Shown here: piece by piece, positions 1-14,663 of the stretch | Layout of the letters: every line of letters begins with the position of its first letter | Numbering within the stretch: position 1 is the stretch's first letter | Assembly: GCF_014678725.1 (NCBI RefSeq) | Contig: NZ_CP061497.1 | Location: 372,001 to 436,000 of the forward strand | Source of the DNA: Thermomonas sp. XSG | GTDB lineage: Bacteria > Pseudomonadota > Gammaproteobacteria > Xanthomonadales > Xanthomonadaceae | DNA: 64,000 bases | Reading direction: 5' to 3' | Program-made: the position numbers and the translations under genes | The notes under the pieces: generated by a model | What the model was told of the DNA's origin: nothing | Database searches by the model: none | What the model saw: the letters and a program-made list of their open reading frames with translations, nothing else

Positions 1-3000
1 GCCCGAGGTGCACCAGCGGCAGCCCCTTCAGCGCCTGCTTGCGGTCGTTGTCGTACAGCGCCCGCAGCGTTCCCAGCGGCGCGCGGTTGACCCGCGCCAG
101 CACATAGCCGGCATGCGCCTGGTAGGCGAACTTGAGGTACTGCCGGTGGCTGCGCCCGTAGAACTCGTTGCCACCGGACAGCAGGTCCTCGCTGAGCCGC
201 TGCAGCGCCTTCTGCAGCACCGCCTCGGGCACCACGAAGCCGGCCTGGCGCGCGTCCAGCAGGAACTCGGCGATGTACGGCGTCAGCAGCGGATCGACGT
301 TGTCATCATCACCCCACATCGAGAAATGGCCGTTGCCCGCCTGCATCGACGCCAGCCGGCCGAACGCGCCCTCCATCCGCGCGCGCCGCTTGCCGGCGTC
401 CAGCCCGGCCACGCCGAAGCGCCGGGCGGTTTCCGCATCCAGCGCCAGCGCCGCGTAACCCTTGCTGGTGGTCTGCTCGGCACAGCCATAGGGATAGTCC
501 AGCGCGCCCTTCAGCGCGGCGCCGAACGGGATCGGCGGCAGCGCGCTGACCAGCATGCGCGCACGCACCGAACCCGGCAGCAGCCCCTCGGCAAGGCCGG
601 CATCCATCGACGCCGCTTCGCCCGCGCCCAGCACCTGCGTGCGCGAGCGCAGCACCTGCGGCCACGCTGCACGCACCGGCAGGTCGTACTTGCGGTCCAC
701 CTTGAAGCCGTTGCCGTCCACCCGCACCCGCACCTGCGCCATGCCGTAGCCTTCCTGCGCGGTGAGCGGGAAACTCAGCGTAGACTTGGCCTCGCTGCCC
801 AGCGTGAGCGTGCGACTGGCCTCACCGATCGCGGCAGGCCCGATCCCGTCCAGCTTCACCTTGAACGCGCCGGCCTTGCCGGTGAAGTTGGTGATGTCCA
901 GGCTGACCATGCCGCGATCACCCGGCGCCATCGCCCGCGGCATGCTGGCCTCGGCCACGATCGGCGCGCGCACCACCACTTCGGCATCACGATTGCCGTA
1001 CTGCGCATCGGCATAGACCAGCGCCGACACCCGCAGGGTGCCGTTGAAATCCGGCACCGGCAGCGACACGCGCGCGGTGCCCCTGGCGTCCAGCTTCACC
1101 GGCCCGGAGAACAGGTCCACCGTCTGCACCCGCGCGGTCGGCCGCCGCGCCTGCGGCAGCGCGGCCAGCGCCATGTCGCCACCGAAGCGCAGCTTGGCGA
1201 TACCACCGTCGAAACTCTCGATGACCCGGCCATAGATGTCGTACGCGTCCACGCCCAGGCGGCGCTGGGCGAAGAAGTGCGCGCCGGCATCCGGCACCGG
1301 GAAGCGGGTGATGTTGAGGATGCCGACATCCACTGCCGACACCGTGGCATAGGCCGTCTTGCCGGCCAGCTGCGGCGCGCTCAGCGTGACCTGCAGCGGC
1401 TGCTGCGGGCGCACCTGTTTCTTCACCGCCAGGCCCACGGCGACGCGGCGGTCACGCCGATCCATCGGCACGAACGCCTCGCCCACCGCCCGCGCGGGGG
1501 TGATCTTGCTGGCCGCGCTGCCGCCACGGAACACCAGCGCGGTCACGTACACGTCGTGGCGCTCCCAGTCCTGCGTCACCGGGATTTCCACCACGGTGCC
1601 CGGCTTCACGTCCACCGACTGCACGAACAGCATGCGGTCGCTTTCCACCATCACCAAGCCCTTGCCGGCATGCGGCGGCGTCAGGGTGACCTTCAGCTTG
1701 TCGCCGGCGCGATAGGCGGTCTTGTCCAGCGCCAGCTTGACCTTGTCGGGGCGCGCGTCCAGTCCGCGGTTCTCGTCGCCCCAGCCCCAGCCGGCGCGGA
1801 ACGGATAGCGCATGGTCAGCCTGGTCGCCGGATCGAACACCTCCAGCCGGTAGTCGCCCCACTCCACCGGAAAGTCGATGCGCGCCGCGGTGGCGCCGGC
1901 GTCGATGCTGCGCGTCTCCACGGTCTGGAAGCGACGGGTGAAATCGTGGCGCCAGCCGCTGTCCTCGTCGTGGCTCCAGTGGTAGTCGCGGAGTTCGCGC
2001 ACCAGCGACACCTTCAGCCCGGCGGCCGGCCGCGGGCGGCCGTCGCTGCCGTAGCGCATCAGCTCGAACCCGGCGCTCGCATTGGCATTGGCGCCGTCCC
2101 CGTCGTCGAACAGCGGGCGCACGCCGACCAGAGCATCGGCCGGCCACAGCGTGCGCACGAGGCTGCGGTTGACGCTGCGGCCGCCGGACTCGAACAGACT
2201 GCCCGACACGATGGCCTGCACCGGCGTGGTGCCCTTCACTTCCTCGGGCAGGGGAATGTCCCTGCGCAGCTCGCCTTTCGCATCCAGCTCGGCATCGATG
2301 GCGTCCACGGCGTCCTTCGGCAGCGCCACGGTGGGATCGCCGAAGAACCAGCCCTTCAGATTCTCCAGCGGGTGCTGGTCCACCCGCACCGTCAGCTTGG
2401 CGGTGAAGCGGTTGCCCGCGGCCGGCGCGCCGTACAGGTAGGCACCCTTGGCATGCAGCGCCAGCGGCCGGCCGTGGCGCAGGATCGGCGCCGCGCTGCC
2501 CAGGTCCAGCTTCATCCGCTCCGGCAGGAACTCCTCGATGCGCAGGCTCATGCCCTGCACCGCCTCCTTGCTGGCCGGATCCGTGCGGAACTCCACCTGC
2601 CAGCGGCCGGTGGGCGCTTCTGCAGGAATTGCTTTCTCGAAGCGGAAATAGCCCTGCGCACCGGGCTCGATTTTCGACTCGACGAAGGTCCTGCCATCCG
2701 GCTGCTTCAGGCGGACGAACAGGGATTGCGACTTGCCGCCCTTTGCCTGCACCGGCCGGCCGTCGAAGTCGCGCAGCAGCGCGGAGACGCGCACGGTTTC
2801 ACCCGGCCGGTAGAGGTCGCGGCCCGACCAGGCGAACACGTCGAACCAGGCCTGCTCGCGCCCGGCCACCGCGAACTCGGACAGGTCCAGCGCCGGCTGG
2901 TTGAACGGCAGCATCGACATGTCCTTGCCGCGCAGCGCGGTGAGCACATGACCCGCGTCCAGCCGGTAGTCGAGCAGCGCGTTGCCGTTGCCGTCGGTAC

Positions 3001-3997
3001 TGCCCTTGAACACCGGCTGGCCGCGCGCGTCCAGCACCCGCAGCTCGATGTTGGCAAGGCTGTCGCCGCTGGCCAGCGAGGCGGTGTGCACGAACAGCTT
3101 ATCCTTGTAGGCACGTGCGTGCAGGCCGATGTCGCTGACGCTGAAGAAGGCAACCTCGAACTCGCCCCGGAAGCTGCCCGTCTTCTTCATCACCGCGAAG
3201 TACAGGCCGGGTTTCTGCAGTTCGGCGATGTCCTGCAGCGGCAGGTAGGTCAGCACGCGCTCGTTGCGTTCGCCACCCAGCACGAAGCGGTTGACATAGA
3301 CCGGTTCTGCCATCTTGCCGATCGGCGCGCGGCTGTCCGCGTCGTCCGGGTCGTACCAGGACGGGTCCAGCTCCCAGCTGCCGCGGCGACCACCACGCTG
3401 GTAGTCGGCGAAGAACTTCGGCAGCGCGTCATCGCGCACGCGCAGGAACTCGACGTCGACCTCGTCCACGTTCACCGACACCACCGGCAGCCCACGCGAT
3501 TCCTTCGCCGGGATCACGCTTCCCTGCGAAGCGAAACCCACCGCGGGTTCCAGTTCGCCGGTGAACACCTTCAGCTCCAGGTCCTTGCCGAGCTTGCTGC
3601 CGTCGGCGGCGGTCAGCGCGGCGGAAATCCGCAGCGTGTAGTGCTTGTTGGCTTCGACATAGGGAAAGCGCAGGGTCCTGCCGTCGTCCGACAGCGCCCA
3701 GCCGCTCTGGCCATCGCCCTTGGCGTCGATGACCAGCAGCTTGTCGAAGTCCTGGGTGCCGACCAGCGGGCGCGAGAACTCCACCGCCACCGCCAGCCCA
3801 TCCGGTCGCTGGTCCGGCCAGGCGCGCGCCACCGCGAAGCCGGTGATCTTCGCGCGCTCGGCCTTGATCGCCTCACCGCTGGGAGGCGGCAGCTGGCCGC
3901 CCGGATCGCGCTTGCAGCCGGCGATCCCCGTCGCCAGCAGGGCCAGCAGCAACAGCCCCAGCAGGCGCCCGGGCGCAAAAGTCCGTGCACGCGTCAT
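1..3997 (-). CDS. Alpha-2-macroglobulin family lipoprotein, 3' end cut by window edge
   Basis: Large bacterial alpha-2-macroglobulin (YfhM-like), predicted to trap proteases in the periplasm. The N-terminus is a lipoprotein signal: a Leu-rich core followed by the lipobox IAGC, with the lipidated Cys about 30 residues in. The rest consists of the MG-type beta domains typical of the family. The thioester motif CAEQ, in the context YPYGCAEQT, lies at bases 473-484 (about residue 1172), so the covalent-trapping type is intact. The open frame runs off base 1, so the last several hundred residues are missing here. The start at 3997 is preferred: a GGA lies about 10 bases upstream and a TATACT -10 lies at 4027-4032. 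An in-frame ATG at 4009 is the alternative. The family is often followed by pbpC, which would lie outside the window. Confidence 0.93.
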   Translation of the reverse strand, partial: MTRARTFAPGRLLGLLLLALLATGIAGCKRDPGGQLPPPSGEAIKAERAKITGFAVARAWPDQRPDGLAVAVEFSRPLVGTQDFDKLLVIDAKGDGQSGWALSDDGRTLRFPYVEANKHYTLRISAALTAADGSKLGKDLELKVFTGELEPAVGFASQGSVIPAKESRGLPVVSVNVDEVDVEFLRVRDDALPKFFADYQRGGRRGSWELDPSWYDPDDADSRAPIGKMAEPVYVNRFVLGGERNERVLTYLPLQDIAELQKPGLYFAVMKKTGSFRGEFEVAFFSVSDIGLHARAYKDKLFVHTASLASGDSLANIELRVLDARGQPVFKGSTDGNGNALLDYRLDAGHVLTALRGKDMSMLPFNQPALDLSEFAVAGREQAWFDVFAWSGRDLYRPGETVRVSALLRDFDGRPVQAKGGKSQSLFVRLKQPDGRTFVESKIEPGAQGYFRFEKAIPAEAPTGRWQVEFRTDPASKEAVQGMSLRIEEFLPERMKLDLGSAAPILRHGRPLALHAKGAYLYGAPAAGNRFTAKLTVRVDQHPLENLKGWFFGDPTVALPKDAVDAIDAELDAKGELRRDIPLPEEVKGTTPVQAIVSGSLFESGGRSVNRSLVRTLWPADALVGVRPLFDDGDGANANASAGFELMRYGSDGRPRPAAGLKVSLVRELRDYHWSHDEDSGWRHDFTRRFQTVETRSIDAGATAARIDFPVEWGDYRLEVFDPATRLTMRYPFRAGWGWGDENRGLDARPDKVKLALDKTAYRAGDKLKVTLTPPHAGKGLVMVESDRMLFVQSVDVKPGTVVEIPVTQDWERHDVYVTALVFRGGSAASKITPARAVGEAFVPMDRRDRRVAVGLAVKKQVRPQQPLQVTLSAPQLAGKTAYATVSAVDVGILNITRFPVPDAGAHFFAQRRLGVDAYDIYGRVIESFDGGIAKLRFGGDMALAALPQARRPTARVQTVDLFSGPVKLDARGTARVSLPVPDFNGTLRVSALVYADAQYGNRDAEVVVRAPIVAEASMPRAMAPGDRGMVSLDITNFTGKAGAFKVKLDGIGPAAIGEASRTLTLGSEAKSTLSFPLTAQEGYGMAQVRVRVDGNGFKVDRKYDLPVRAAWPQVLRSRTQVLGAGEAASMDAGLAEGLLPGSVRARMLVSALPPIPFGAALKGALDYPYGCAEQTTSKGYAALALDAETARRFGVAGLDAGKRRARMEGAFGRLASMQAGNGHFSMWGDDDNVDPLLTPYIAEFLLDARQAGFVVPEAVLQKALQRLSEDLLSGGNEFYGRSHRQYLKFAYQAHAGYVLARVNRAPLGTLRALYDNDRKQALKGLPLVHLG

Positions 3998-4026
3998 CGC
4001 GATGTCCATTCCGTGGGATCGCGCCG

Positions 4027-4032
4027 AGTATA
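4027..4032 (-). promoter_or_regulatory. Candidate -10 element for the alpha-2-macroglobulin gene
   Basis: TATACT on the minus strand, preceded by CCC, would start transcription near 4019, about 20 bases before the preferred ATG. No convincing -35 is visible 17 bases upstream. Assignment is by eye only. Confidence 0.45.
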
Positions 4033-4097
4033 GGGCGCCGGCATGGCCCCGCACGCTGGCCGGCGGGATGCGAAACGCCCGCCGTGAGGGGCGCGGT

Positions 4098-5201
4098 TCA
4101 GACCAGCAGGCGCGACCACATGCCGGCGAAATCCGCGTAGACCCGACGGTGTTGCGCCCATGCCTCCAGCATCGCCAGGCCTTCGTCGCGACTGAATTTC
4201 CCCTGCCGGGCCAGCATCGCCAGCGCCGCGGCAAGCCGGCCCGCACGCAGTGCGCGCCCCAGCGGGTCTGCCGGCATCGCATCCAGGCGCTGCGCCTCGA
4301 GCGCGGTGCCGATCCGCTCGGAGAGCTCCCACGACACTGCGATGCGGTGCGCCATCGGCGCCGACTGTTCGTCGAGGACGCGGGCTACCGTGCGCGGATC
4401 CGGCGACAGGTGCGGGTGCAGCGCATAGTTGTCGCGCAGTACCTGCGCCACCATGATCGCCCCCAGCCCGTGCAGCAGCCCGACCATCTGCGCGGCGAAC
4501 GCGTCCTCTTCCCCGCGGCCGCCGCGGATCATCCCGGAAGCGACATCCGCGGCCAGCTGGGTGTGTTCCCAGATCACCCCCGGCAACCGGCCGAACGGGC
4601 CATCACCGGTCTGCATGACCGGCTGCACCAGCGCCGCGGCGATGACCGGACGCAGCCCGTCGAGCCCAAGCAGGGTCGCGGCCCGCATCAGGCTTTCCAC
4701 CGGCTTCTCCTGGATCCGGTAGAACGGGCTGTTGGCGATGCGCAGCAGGTTGACCGACAGCGCCGGGTCTTCGCTGACGATGCGCGCGATGTGCTCCAGC
4801 GACACGTCGGGATCGTTGATCGCCCGCATCAGTTTGGGCAGCAGGTAGGGCCGGCGCGGCATGTGCCGGGCCTGGAACTGCGTCCGCGACAGCAGGTTGG
4901 CGCAGGCCGCGGCAATCGCCGCATGCGCGGCGGCGGCATCGGCCGGCGGTGCGGACGCCGCGCCCCTGGCATCCACCGCCAGCGCGTACAGCTCACGCAC
5001 CAGCGCACGCCCGCGCGGAATACCGGGATCAGCGGTTTCATCCACCTCGGCCGGCGCCCAGTCCTCGTCGGTGTCCTGCACATCCGCCGGGTCGATTGCC
5101 GTGCGCGCGTCAGCCGCGTCGGCGCGCTGGTACCACCAAGCGCCGATCCCGGCCAACACGGCCACCGCGCCCGCTACCGCCATCCATACAAGAGCATCCA
5201 T
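4098..5201 (-). CDS. Membrane-anchored HDOD-domain protein
   Basis: A 367-aa protein with one N-terminal membrane segment (about residues 5-23, ending AGIGAWWYQR), an acidic linker, and a C-terminal HDOD domain. The domain shows the usual core: PxLPKLMRAINDP, LLRIANSPFY and a following AATLLGLDGLR helix. HDOD proteins are non-catalytic relatives of HD phosphohydrolases and serve as signalling scaffolds in motility, stress and cyclic-di-GMP circuits; the partner here is unknown. The start at 5201 is chosen because GGAG sits 6-9 bases upstream; an in-frame ATG at 5246 would add 15 residues with no membrane-segment logic. It stands alone between the alpha-2-macroglobulin gene and gyrA on the same strand. 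Confidence 0.82.
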   Translation of the reverse strand: MDALVWMAVAGAVAVLAGIGAWWYQRADAADARTAIDPADVQDTDEDWAPAEVDETADPGIPRGRALVRELYALAVDARGAASAPPADAAAAHAAIAAACANLLSRTQFQARHMPRRPYLLPKLMRAINDPDVSLEHIARIVSEDPALSVNLLRIANSPFYRIQEKPVESLMRAATLLGLDGLRPVIAAALVQPVMQTGDGPFGRLPGVIWEHTQLAADVASGMIRGGRGEEDAFAAQMVGLLHGLGAIMVAQVLRDNYALHPHLSPDPRTVARVLDEQSAPMAHRIAVSWELSERIGTALEAQRLDAMPADPLGRALRAGRLAAALAMLARQGKFSRDEGLAMLEAWAQHRRVYADFAGMWSRLLV

Positions 5202-5335
5202 CCGCGACTCCGCCGAGCGTGTATCCCGTCCTGCATCCCGCTGCATCCTTCGCGGGAGGGGGACAGGCTAGCCGATGTCGGCGCGGAAATGGCATCCGCG
5301 CGCCGATCAGGCGGCTACCGGGGCCGCCGGTGGCC

Positions 5336-7900
<2,565 letters not shown>

Positions 7901-8007
7901 CGTGCGTCCGTTTCTCGTGGTGGTGCCTATCGTGAATTCCGGCCCGCAGGCGACCGGCGGAAACCTGTTCCGCAAGTGCTTCCAACGGGAATTTCCAGCA
8001 ACGGGAA

Positions 8008-8013
8008 ATCATA
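8008..8013 (-). promoter_or_regulatory. Candidate gyrA -10 element
   Basis: The 287-base stretch between gyrA and mtnA holds no gene. On the minus strand it contains TATGAT about 108 bases before the gyrA start, with a poor -35 (GTGCTT, 17-base spacer). It is the best AT-rich promoter-like spot in the gap. Confidence 0.4.
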
Positions 8014-8187
8014 CCATCCGGGGGCTCTTAAAGCACCCCGATTCCATCGGAAATCAAGCAGTTGCGGGCCTTCCAGCGCCCCGCGCAGCGCCGGAAGCCG
8101 CATTTCCGCCGCTGACAGGCGTGATGGCGGAAGCGGATGCGAAAGTCACGCCGTCGGCCGCCGGCAGGGCCGCGTGCGCTCCGCGCC

Positions 8188-9255
8188 TCAGCTGCCGAAC
8201 ATCGTCCGCATGCGTGCCGCGTCAGGACGCTCCACCACGCCCTTCTCGGTGACGATGGCGTCGATCAGTTCGTGCGGGGCAACGTCGAACACGGGGTTCC
8301 ACGCGTGCACGCCGTCCGCCACCACGCGCTTGCCGCGGAACGACAGCAGTTCCGCCGGGTCGCGCTCCTCGATCTCGATCAGATCGCCGGAGGCGGTTCC
8401 CATGTCGACCGTGGAAGACGGCGCCACCACCATGAACTTCAGCCCGTGGTGCTTCGCCGCGATGGCCAGCTGGTAGGTCCCGATCTTGTTGGCGGTATCG
8501 CCGTTCGCGCAGATGCGGTCCGCACCGACCACCACCCATTGCACCTGCCCGGTCTTCATCAGGTGCGAGGCGGCCGCATCGGCGATCAGGGTGGCATCGA
8601 TGCCGTCCTGCGCCAGCTCCCACACGGTCAGCCGTGCGCCCTGGTTCCACGGCCGGGTCTCGGTGGCGAAGACGCGCGCGATGCGGCCGTCGGCCACGCC
8701 GGCGCGGATCACGCCGAGGGCGGTGCCGAAACCCGCCGTCGCCAGCGAGCCGGTATTGCAGTGTGTCAGCACGCCGCTGCCGGGCGCGATCAGCGCGGCG
8801 CCGGCGCGCCCCATCGCACGGTTGGCGGCCAGGTCTTCGGTTTCGATGGCCAGCGCTTCGTTCTCCAGCGCCGCGCGCCAATCATCGCCCGGATCCAGCG
8901 CGGCCAGCGCGCCGGCCATGCGCGCCAGCGCCCAGGCCAGATTGACGGCGGTGGGACGGGCAGCGTTGAGCCGTTGGATGGCGGGCTCAAGCAGGCGCGA
9001 GGCTTCGGCCGGATCACCGGCCTCCAGCCCGCGGCCGGCCAGCACCACGCCCCAGGCCGCGGCGATGCCGATGGCGGGCGCGCCACGCACGGTCAGCGCG
9101 CGGATCGCTTCGGCCACCTCATCGCTGGTGCGGCATATCTCGTGGACCACGGTGAACGGCAGCACCCGCTGGTCCAGCAGCTCCAGTGTTTCCCCGGTCC
9201 AACGGATCGGACGGACGTGGTCGTAACGGTCGTAATCGATGGCGGAATCGTTCAT
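8188..9255 (-). CDS. mtnA: S-methyl-5-thioribose-1-phosphate isomerase
   Basis: A 355-aa MtnA, which converts 5-methylthioribose 1-phosphate to the ribulose form in the methionine salvage pathway. The family core is clear: [14 protein letters not shown] near the N-terminus, the catalytic-Cys motif [15 protein letters not shown], then VVGADRI followed by NKIGTYQLA, which carries the catalytic Asp and phosphate-binding residues. No other mtn ring-cleavage gene (mtnB, mtnC, mtnD, mtnK) is adjacent. An aminotransferase and an omega-amidase-like gene that could serve the last step lie about 18 kb away. Confidence 0.95.
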   Translation of the reverse strand: MNDSAIDYDRYDHVRPIRWTGETLELLDQRVLPFTVVHEICRTSDEVAEAIRALTVRGAPAIGIAAAWGVVLAGRGLEAGDPAEASRLLEPAIQRLNAARPTAVNLAWALARMAGALAALDPGDDWRAALENEALAIETEDLAANRAMGRAGAALIAPGSGVLTHCNTGSLATAGFGTALGVIRAGVADGRIARVFATETRPWNQGARLTVWELAQDGIDATLIADAAASHLMKTGQVQWVVVGADRICANGDTANKIGTYQLAIAAKHHGLKFMVVAPSSTVDMGTASGDLIEIEERDPAELLSFRGKRVVADGVHAWNPVFDVAPHELIDAIVTEKGVVERPDAARMRTMFGS

Positions 9256-9277
9256 GCACGCATTTAACCACGGTCAC

Positions 9278-9302
9278 CGCGGGGTACCCTGCGGACCCCG
9301 CG
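9278..9302. terminator. GC-rich hairpin between mtnA and the DUF3011 gene
   Basis: An 8-bp perfect inverted repeat, CGCGGGGT/ACCCCGCG with a 9-base loop, lies just after the DUF3011 stop codon. No T-run follows on either strand, so a Rho-independent role is uncertain. Confidence 0.35.
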
Positions 9303-9323
9303 ATGCCGTCACGCATGGCTCGA

Positions 9324-10058
9324 TCAGAAGCTGCGGAATTCGGCGCGGCAGCCCTGCGACACCCAGATCCCGCTGCGGCCATAGCCCCAGCTGCGGCCTT
9401 CGATGCAGGACGCGCGGGACAGCTGGCGGATGAGCTGCACGCCGGCGCGGGTGTTGGCCGCGCATTCGACATAGCGCCCGTCGTTGGATTCGCAGCGGAA
9501 CACGCGCCCGCCGTAACCGTAATCCGGGCGGTCCCAGCCGCCGCCGCGGCGCACCGCGAACTCGCCGCGGCAACCCTGCGACACCCACACGCTGCCGCGG
9601 TCCGAGCCCCAGCTGCGCCCCTCGATGCAGGCCGAGCGCGACACCTGGCGGACCAGCTCGGCGCGACCGCGACCAGGGAACGCGCAGCGGTTGTAGCGGC
9701 CGTCGTTGGAATCGCAGCGCACGATGTTGCCGTAGCCCTGTCCGTAGCCATATCCATCGTCGCGGTCATAACCACCACCCTGGCCGGACAGGCGGAAATC
9801 AGCGCGACAACCCTGCGACACCCAGACGCTGCCGCGCCCGTAACCCCAGCTGCGACCCTCGATGCACGGCGCCTTCGATATCTGCCGCTCCAGCAGCACG
9901 CGCCCGCCGCCGGTGGGACACTCGCGGGTGCGGCCATCATTGGATTCGCAGCGGATGACCTGGTCGCGATAGCCGTCGCCGCCGTAGTACTGGGCGGCGG
10001 CAGGCGCCGCGGCGGAGCCGGCGAACAGGGCGATGGCAATGACAAGCTGGCTACGCAT
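9324..10058 (-). CDS. Exported DUF3011 protein with three internal repeats
   Basis: A 244-aa protein of unknown function. It has a clean Sec signal peptide (MRSQLVIAIALFAGSAAAPA, cleaved near AAAQ) followed by three DUF3011 units at about residues 34-90, 112-170 and 186-244. Each unit carries four Cys at nearly identical spacing and ends in a block like CIEGRSWGYG...WVSQGCRAxF. The even number of Cys per unit suggests two disulfides per repeat in the periplasm or outside. Units are joined by Gly/Tyr/Asp-rich linkers. The start at 10058 has an AGGAGG ribosome site at ideal spacing; an upstream Met at 10088 does not. Similar proteins are common in Xanthomonadaceae but no function is established. 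Confidence 0.85.
   Translation of the reverse strand: MRSQLVIAIALFAGSAAAPAAAQYYGGDGYRDQVIRCESNDGRTRECPTGGGRVLLERQISKAPCIEGRSWGYGRGSVWVSQGCRADFRLSGQGGGYDRDDGYGYGQGYGNIVRCDSNDGRYNRCAFPGRGRAELVRQVSRSACIEGRSWGSDRGSVWVSQGCRGEFAVRRGGGWDRPDYGYGGRVFRCESNDGRYVECAANTRAGVQLIRQLSRASCIEGRSWGYGRSGIWVSQGCRAEFRSF
9327..9959 (-). repeat. Three tandem DUF3011 coding repeats
   Basis: Three direct units lie at about 9789-9959, 9549-9725 and 9327-9503. Each encodes the same frame: C-x-SNDGR, a Cys ten residues after the first, RQ-x-S, CIEGRSWG, and WVSQGCR. The DNA is similar enough to suggest ancient tandem duplication. Confidence 0.8.
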
Positions 10059-10206
10059 GGACTGGCTCCTCCTGGCTCGGCCCGGCATGGGCGCGATTCA
10101 CGGTTCCGACTGTAGGCGGGCCGGATTAACCGCAGGCAAAAATAGCGCGTCTGCCGCACGCGCGGACACGACGCATTCAGATTTCCGGCAATGCCGCCGC
10201 GTGCAC

Positions 10207-13523
<3,317 letters not shown>

Positions 13524-13637
13524 TTAGCGTTGCGCCGGTGAGCGCCGACGGACGGTGACGGATTCCGGCCCCGTCCGCATCCGCTCCAGCCGATCACGCC
13601 AAGCCCATCACCGGAGCCCGACCCGGAATCGGCGGTT

Positions 13638-13853
13638 TCAGAGCACCCGCGGCGCGCTGGAAAAGTACCCGCCCGTGGTTTCGTAGCTGATCGCGCTGCT
13701 GGCGTTGAACAGCGCGGCGGTGGCGGTGAACTGGGTGGGACTGAGGAACACCTGGGTCGTCGCCGTCGAGCCTTCCAGAGTGTAGTAGAGCCAGTATTTC
13801 CTGTCGCTCGGCTTGTAACCGAAGCTGTAGCTTTCAACCTTCTTCCAGGCCAT
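13638..13853 (-). CDS. Small orphan protein, 71 aa
   Basis: Not recognised. The frame starts with a good ribosome site (GGAG about 10 bases before the ATG) and encodes an aromatic-rich polypeptide with no membrane segment or signal (MAWKKVESYSFGYKPSDRKY at the start, ending YFSSAPRVL). The composition (many Tyr, Phe, Ser, Thr; few Arg) differs from the Arg/Ala/Pro-rich translations that antisense frames give in this genome, which argues for a real gene. It sits between ligA and zipA on the same strand, with gaps of about 120 and 70 bases. It may be a small beta-rich protein. Confidence 0.65.
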   Translation of the reverse strand: MAWKKVESYSFGYKPSDRKYWLYYTLEGSTATTQVFLSPTQFTATAALFNASSAISYETTGGYFSSAPRVL

Positions 13854-13924
13854 GACCTGCTCCGCGATGGGTGTGTCCCCAAGTCAACGGGGAAACCGCG
13901 CCGCACAGGCCTGCCCCGCGCGGG

Positions 13925-14641
13925 TTACCAGCGCGAGGTCCTGCCCAGCGGTGGCGCCGCGTTCTGGCGATCGTACGCACGAAGTTCGTCGCGGATGTGC
14001 TGGATGCGTTGGCGGCCCAGCGCGCTGCGCTCCTCGTCCAGCACCACGCCATCCAGCAGGTCGGCCATGCGCTGCGCCGCCGGCTCCATGGTTTCCCACG
14101 CATCCAAGGCCGGCACCGGTGCCGGCAGGGTGAGGAAGAAGGCGATGGCCGGGGTTTCGACGTCGGCGATGCGGGCCATGTCGAAGCTGCCCGGCTTGAT
14201 GATGTTGGCCACGCTGAAGATCGGCCCGGCCTCCGGGCGCCCGTCCACCAGGCGGTGGAAGACGTCCATGTAGCCGAAGGTCAGGCCGGCTTTCTCGGCC
14301 GCCACCACGATATCGGAGCCGCGCAGCTTGCTCCCCGCCTTGGCCGCGACGTACAGCGAGATGATGCGGTCGAACTGGTCCACCGGGCGCCGGCCCAGCT
14401 CGCTCTGCGGCGCGCCGGTCGCCAGGGGCAGCTCCTCCTGCTCCGCCTCGCCCTGACCCCAACTGTCGGCCAGCTGCTCGCCCAGCGAAGGCTCGGTACG
14501 GTCGGCAGCGTCCCGCGCGGTCTCGCGCGCCACGCGACGGCCCTGCCCGTCCTTGCGGCTGCGGCCGAAAAAGATGATCGCACCGAGCAGCAGCGACATC
14601 GCCACCGCGATGCCGATCCGGAGCAGGGTCATGTCCGACAT
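13925..14641 (-). CDS. zipA: Cell division protein ZipA
   Basis: A 238-aa inner-membrane division protein that tethers FtsZ to the membrane. It has a single N-terminal membrane segment (residues about 5-22, within LLRIGIAVAMSLLLGAIIFF), a short charged linker, and a C-terminal ZipA FtsZ-binding domain with the recognisable stretches FGYMDVFHR, FSVANIIKPGSFD and AFFLTLP. The linker is much shorter than in E. coli ZipA (328 aa). The start at 14641 follows a GGAG eight bases upstream; a longer frame to 14698 runs into smc. smc ends 22 bases upstream, and the smc-zipA-ligA order is the usual one in the family. Confidence 0.93.
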   Translation of the reverse strand: MSDMTLLRIGIAVAMSLLLGAIIFFGRSRKDGQGRRVARETARDAADRTEPSLGEQLADSWGQGEAEQEELPLATGAPQSELGRRPVDQFDRIISLYVAAKAGSKLRGSDIVVAAEKAGLTFGYMDVFHRLVDGRPEAGPIFSVANIIKPGSFDMARIADVETPAIAFFLTLPAPVPALDAWETMEPAAQRMADLLDGVVLDEERSALGRQRIQHIRDELRAYDRQNAAPPLGRTSRW

Positions 14642-14663
14642 CAGGCAGTCTCCATGAAACAGA

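Noticed and set aside
8-4033. A 1341-codon plus-strand open frame opposite the alpha-2-macroglobulin gene
   Set aside because: His/Arg/Gln/Ala-rich antisense shadow typical of GC-rich DNA. The minus strand has a lipobox, a thioester motif and domain structure.
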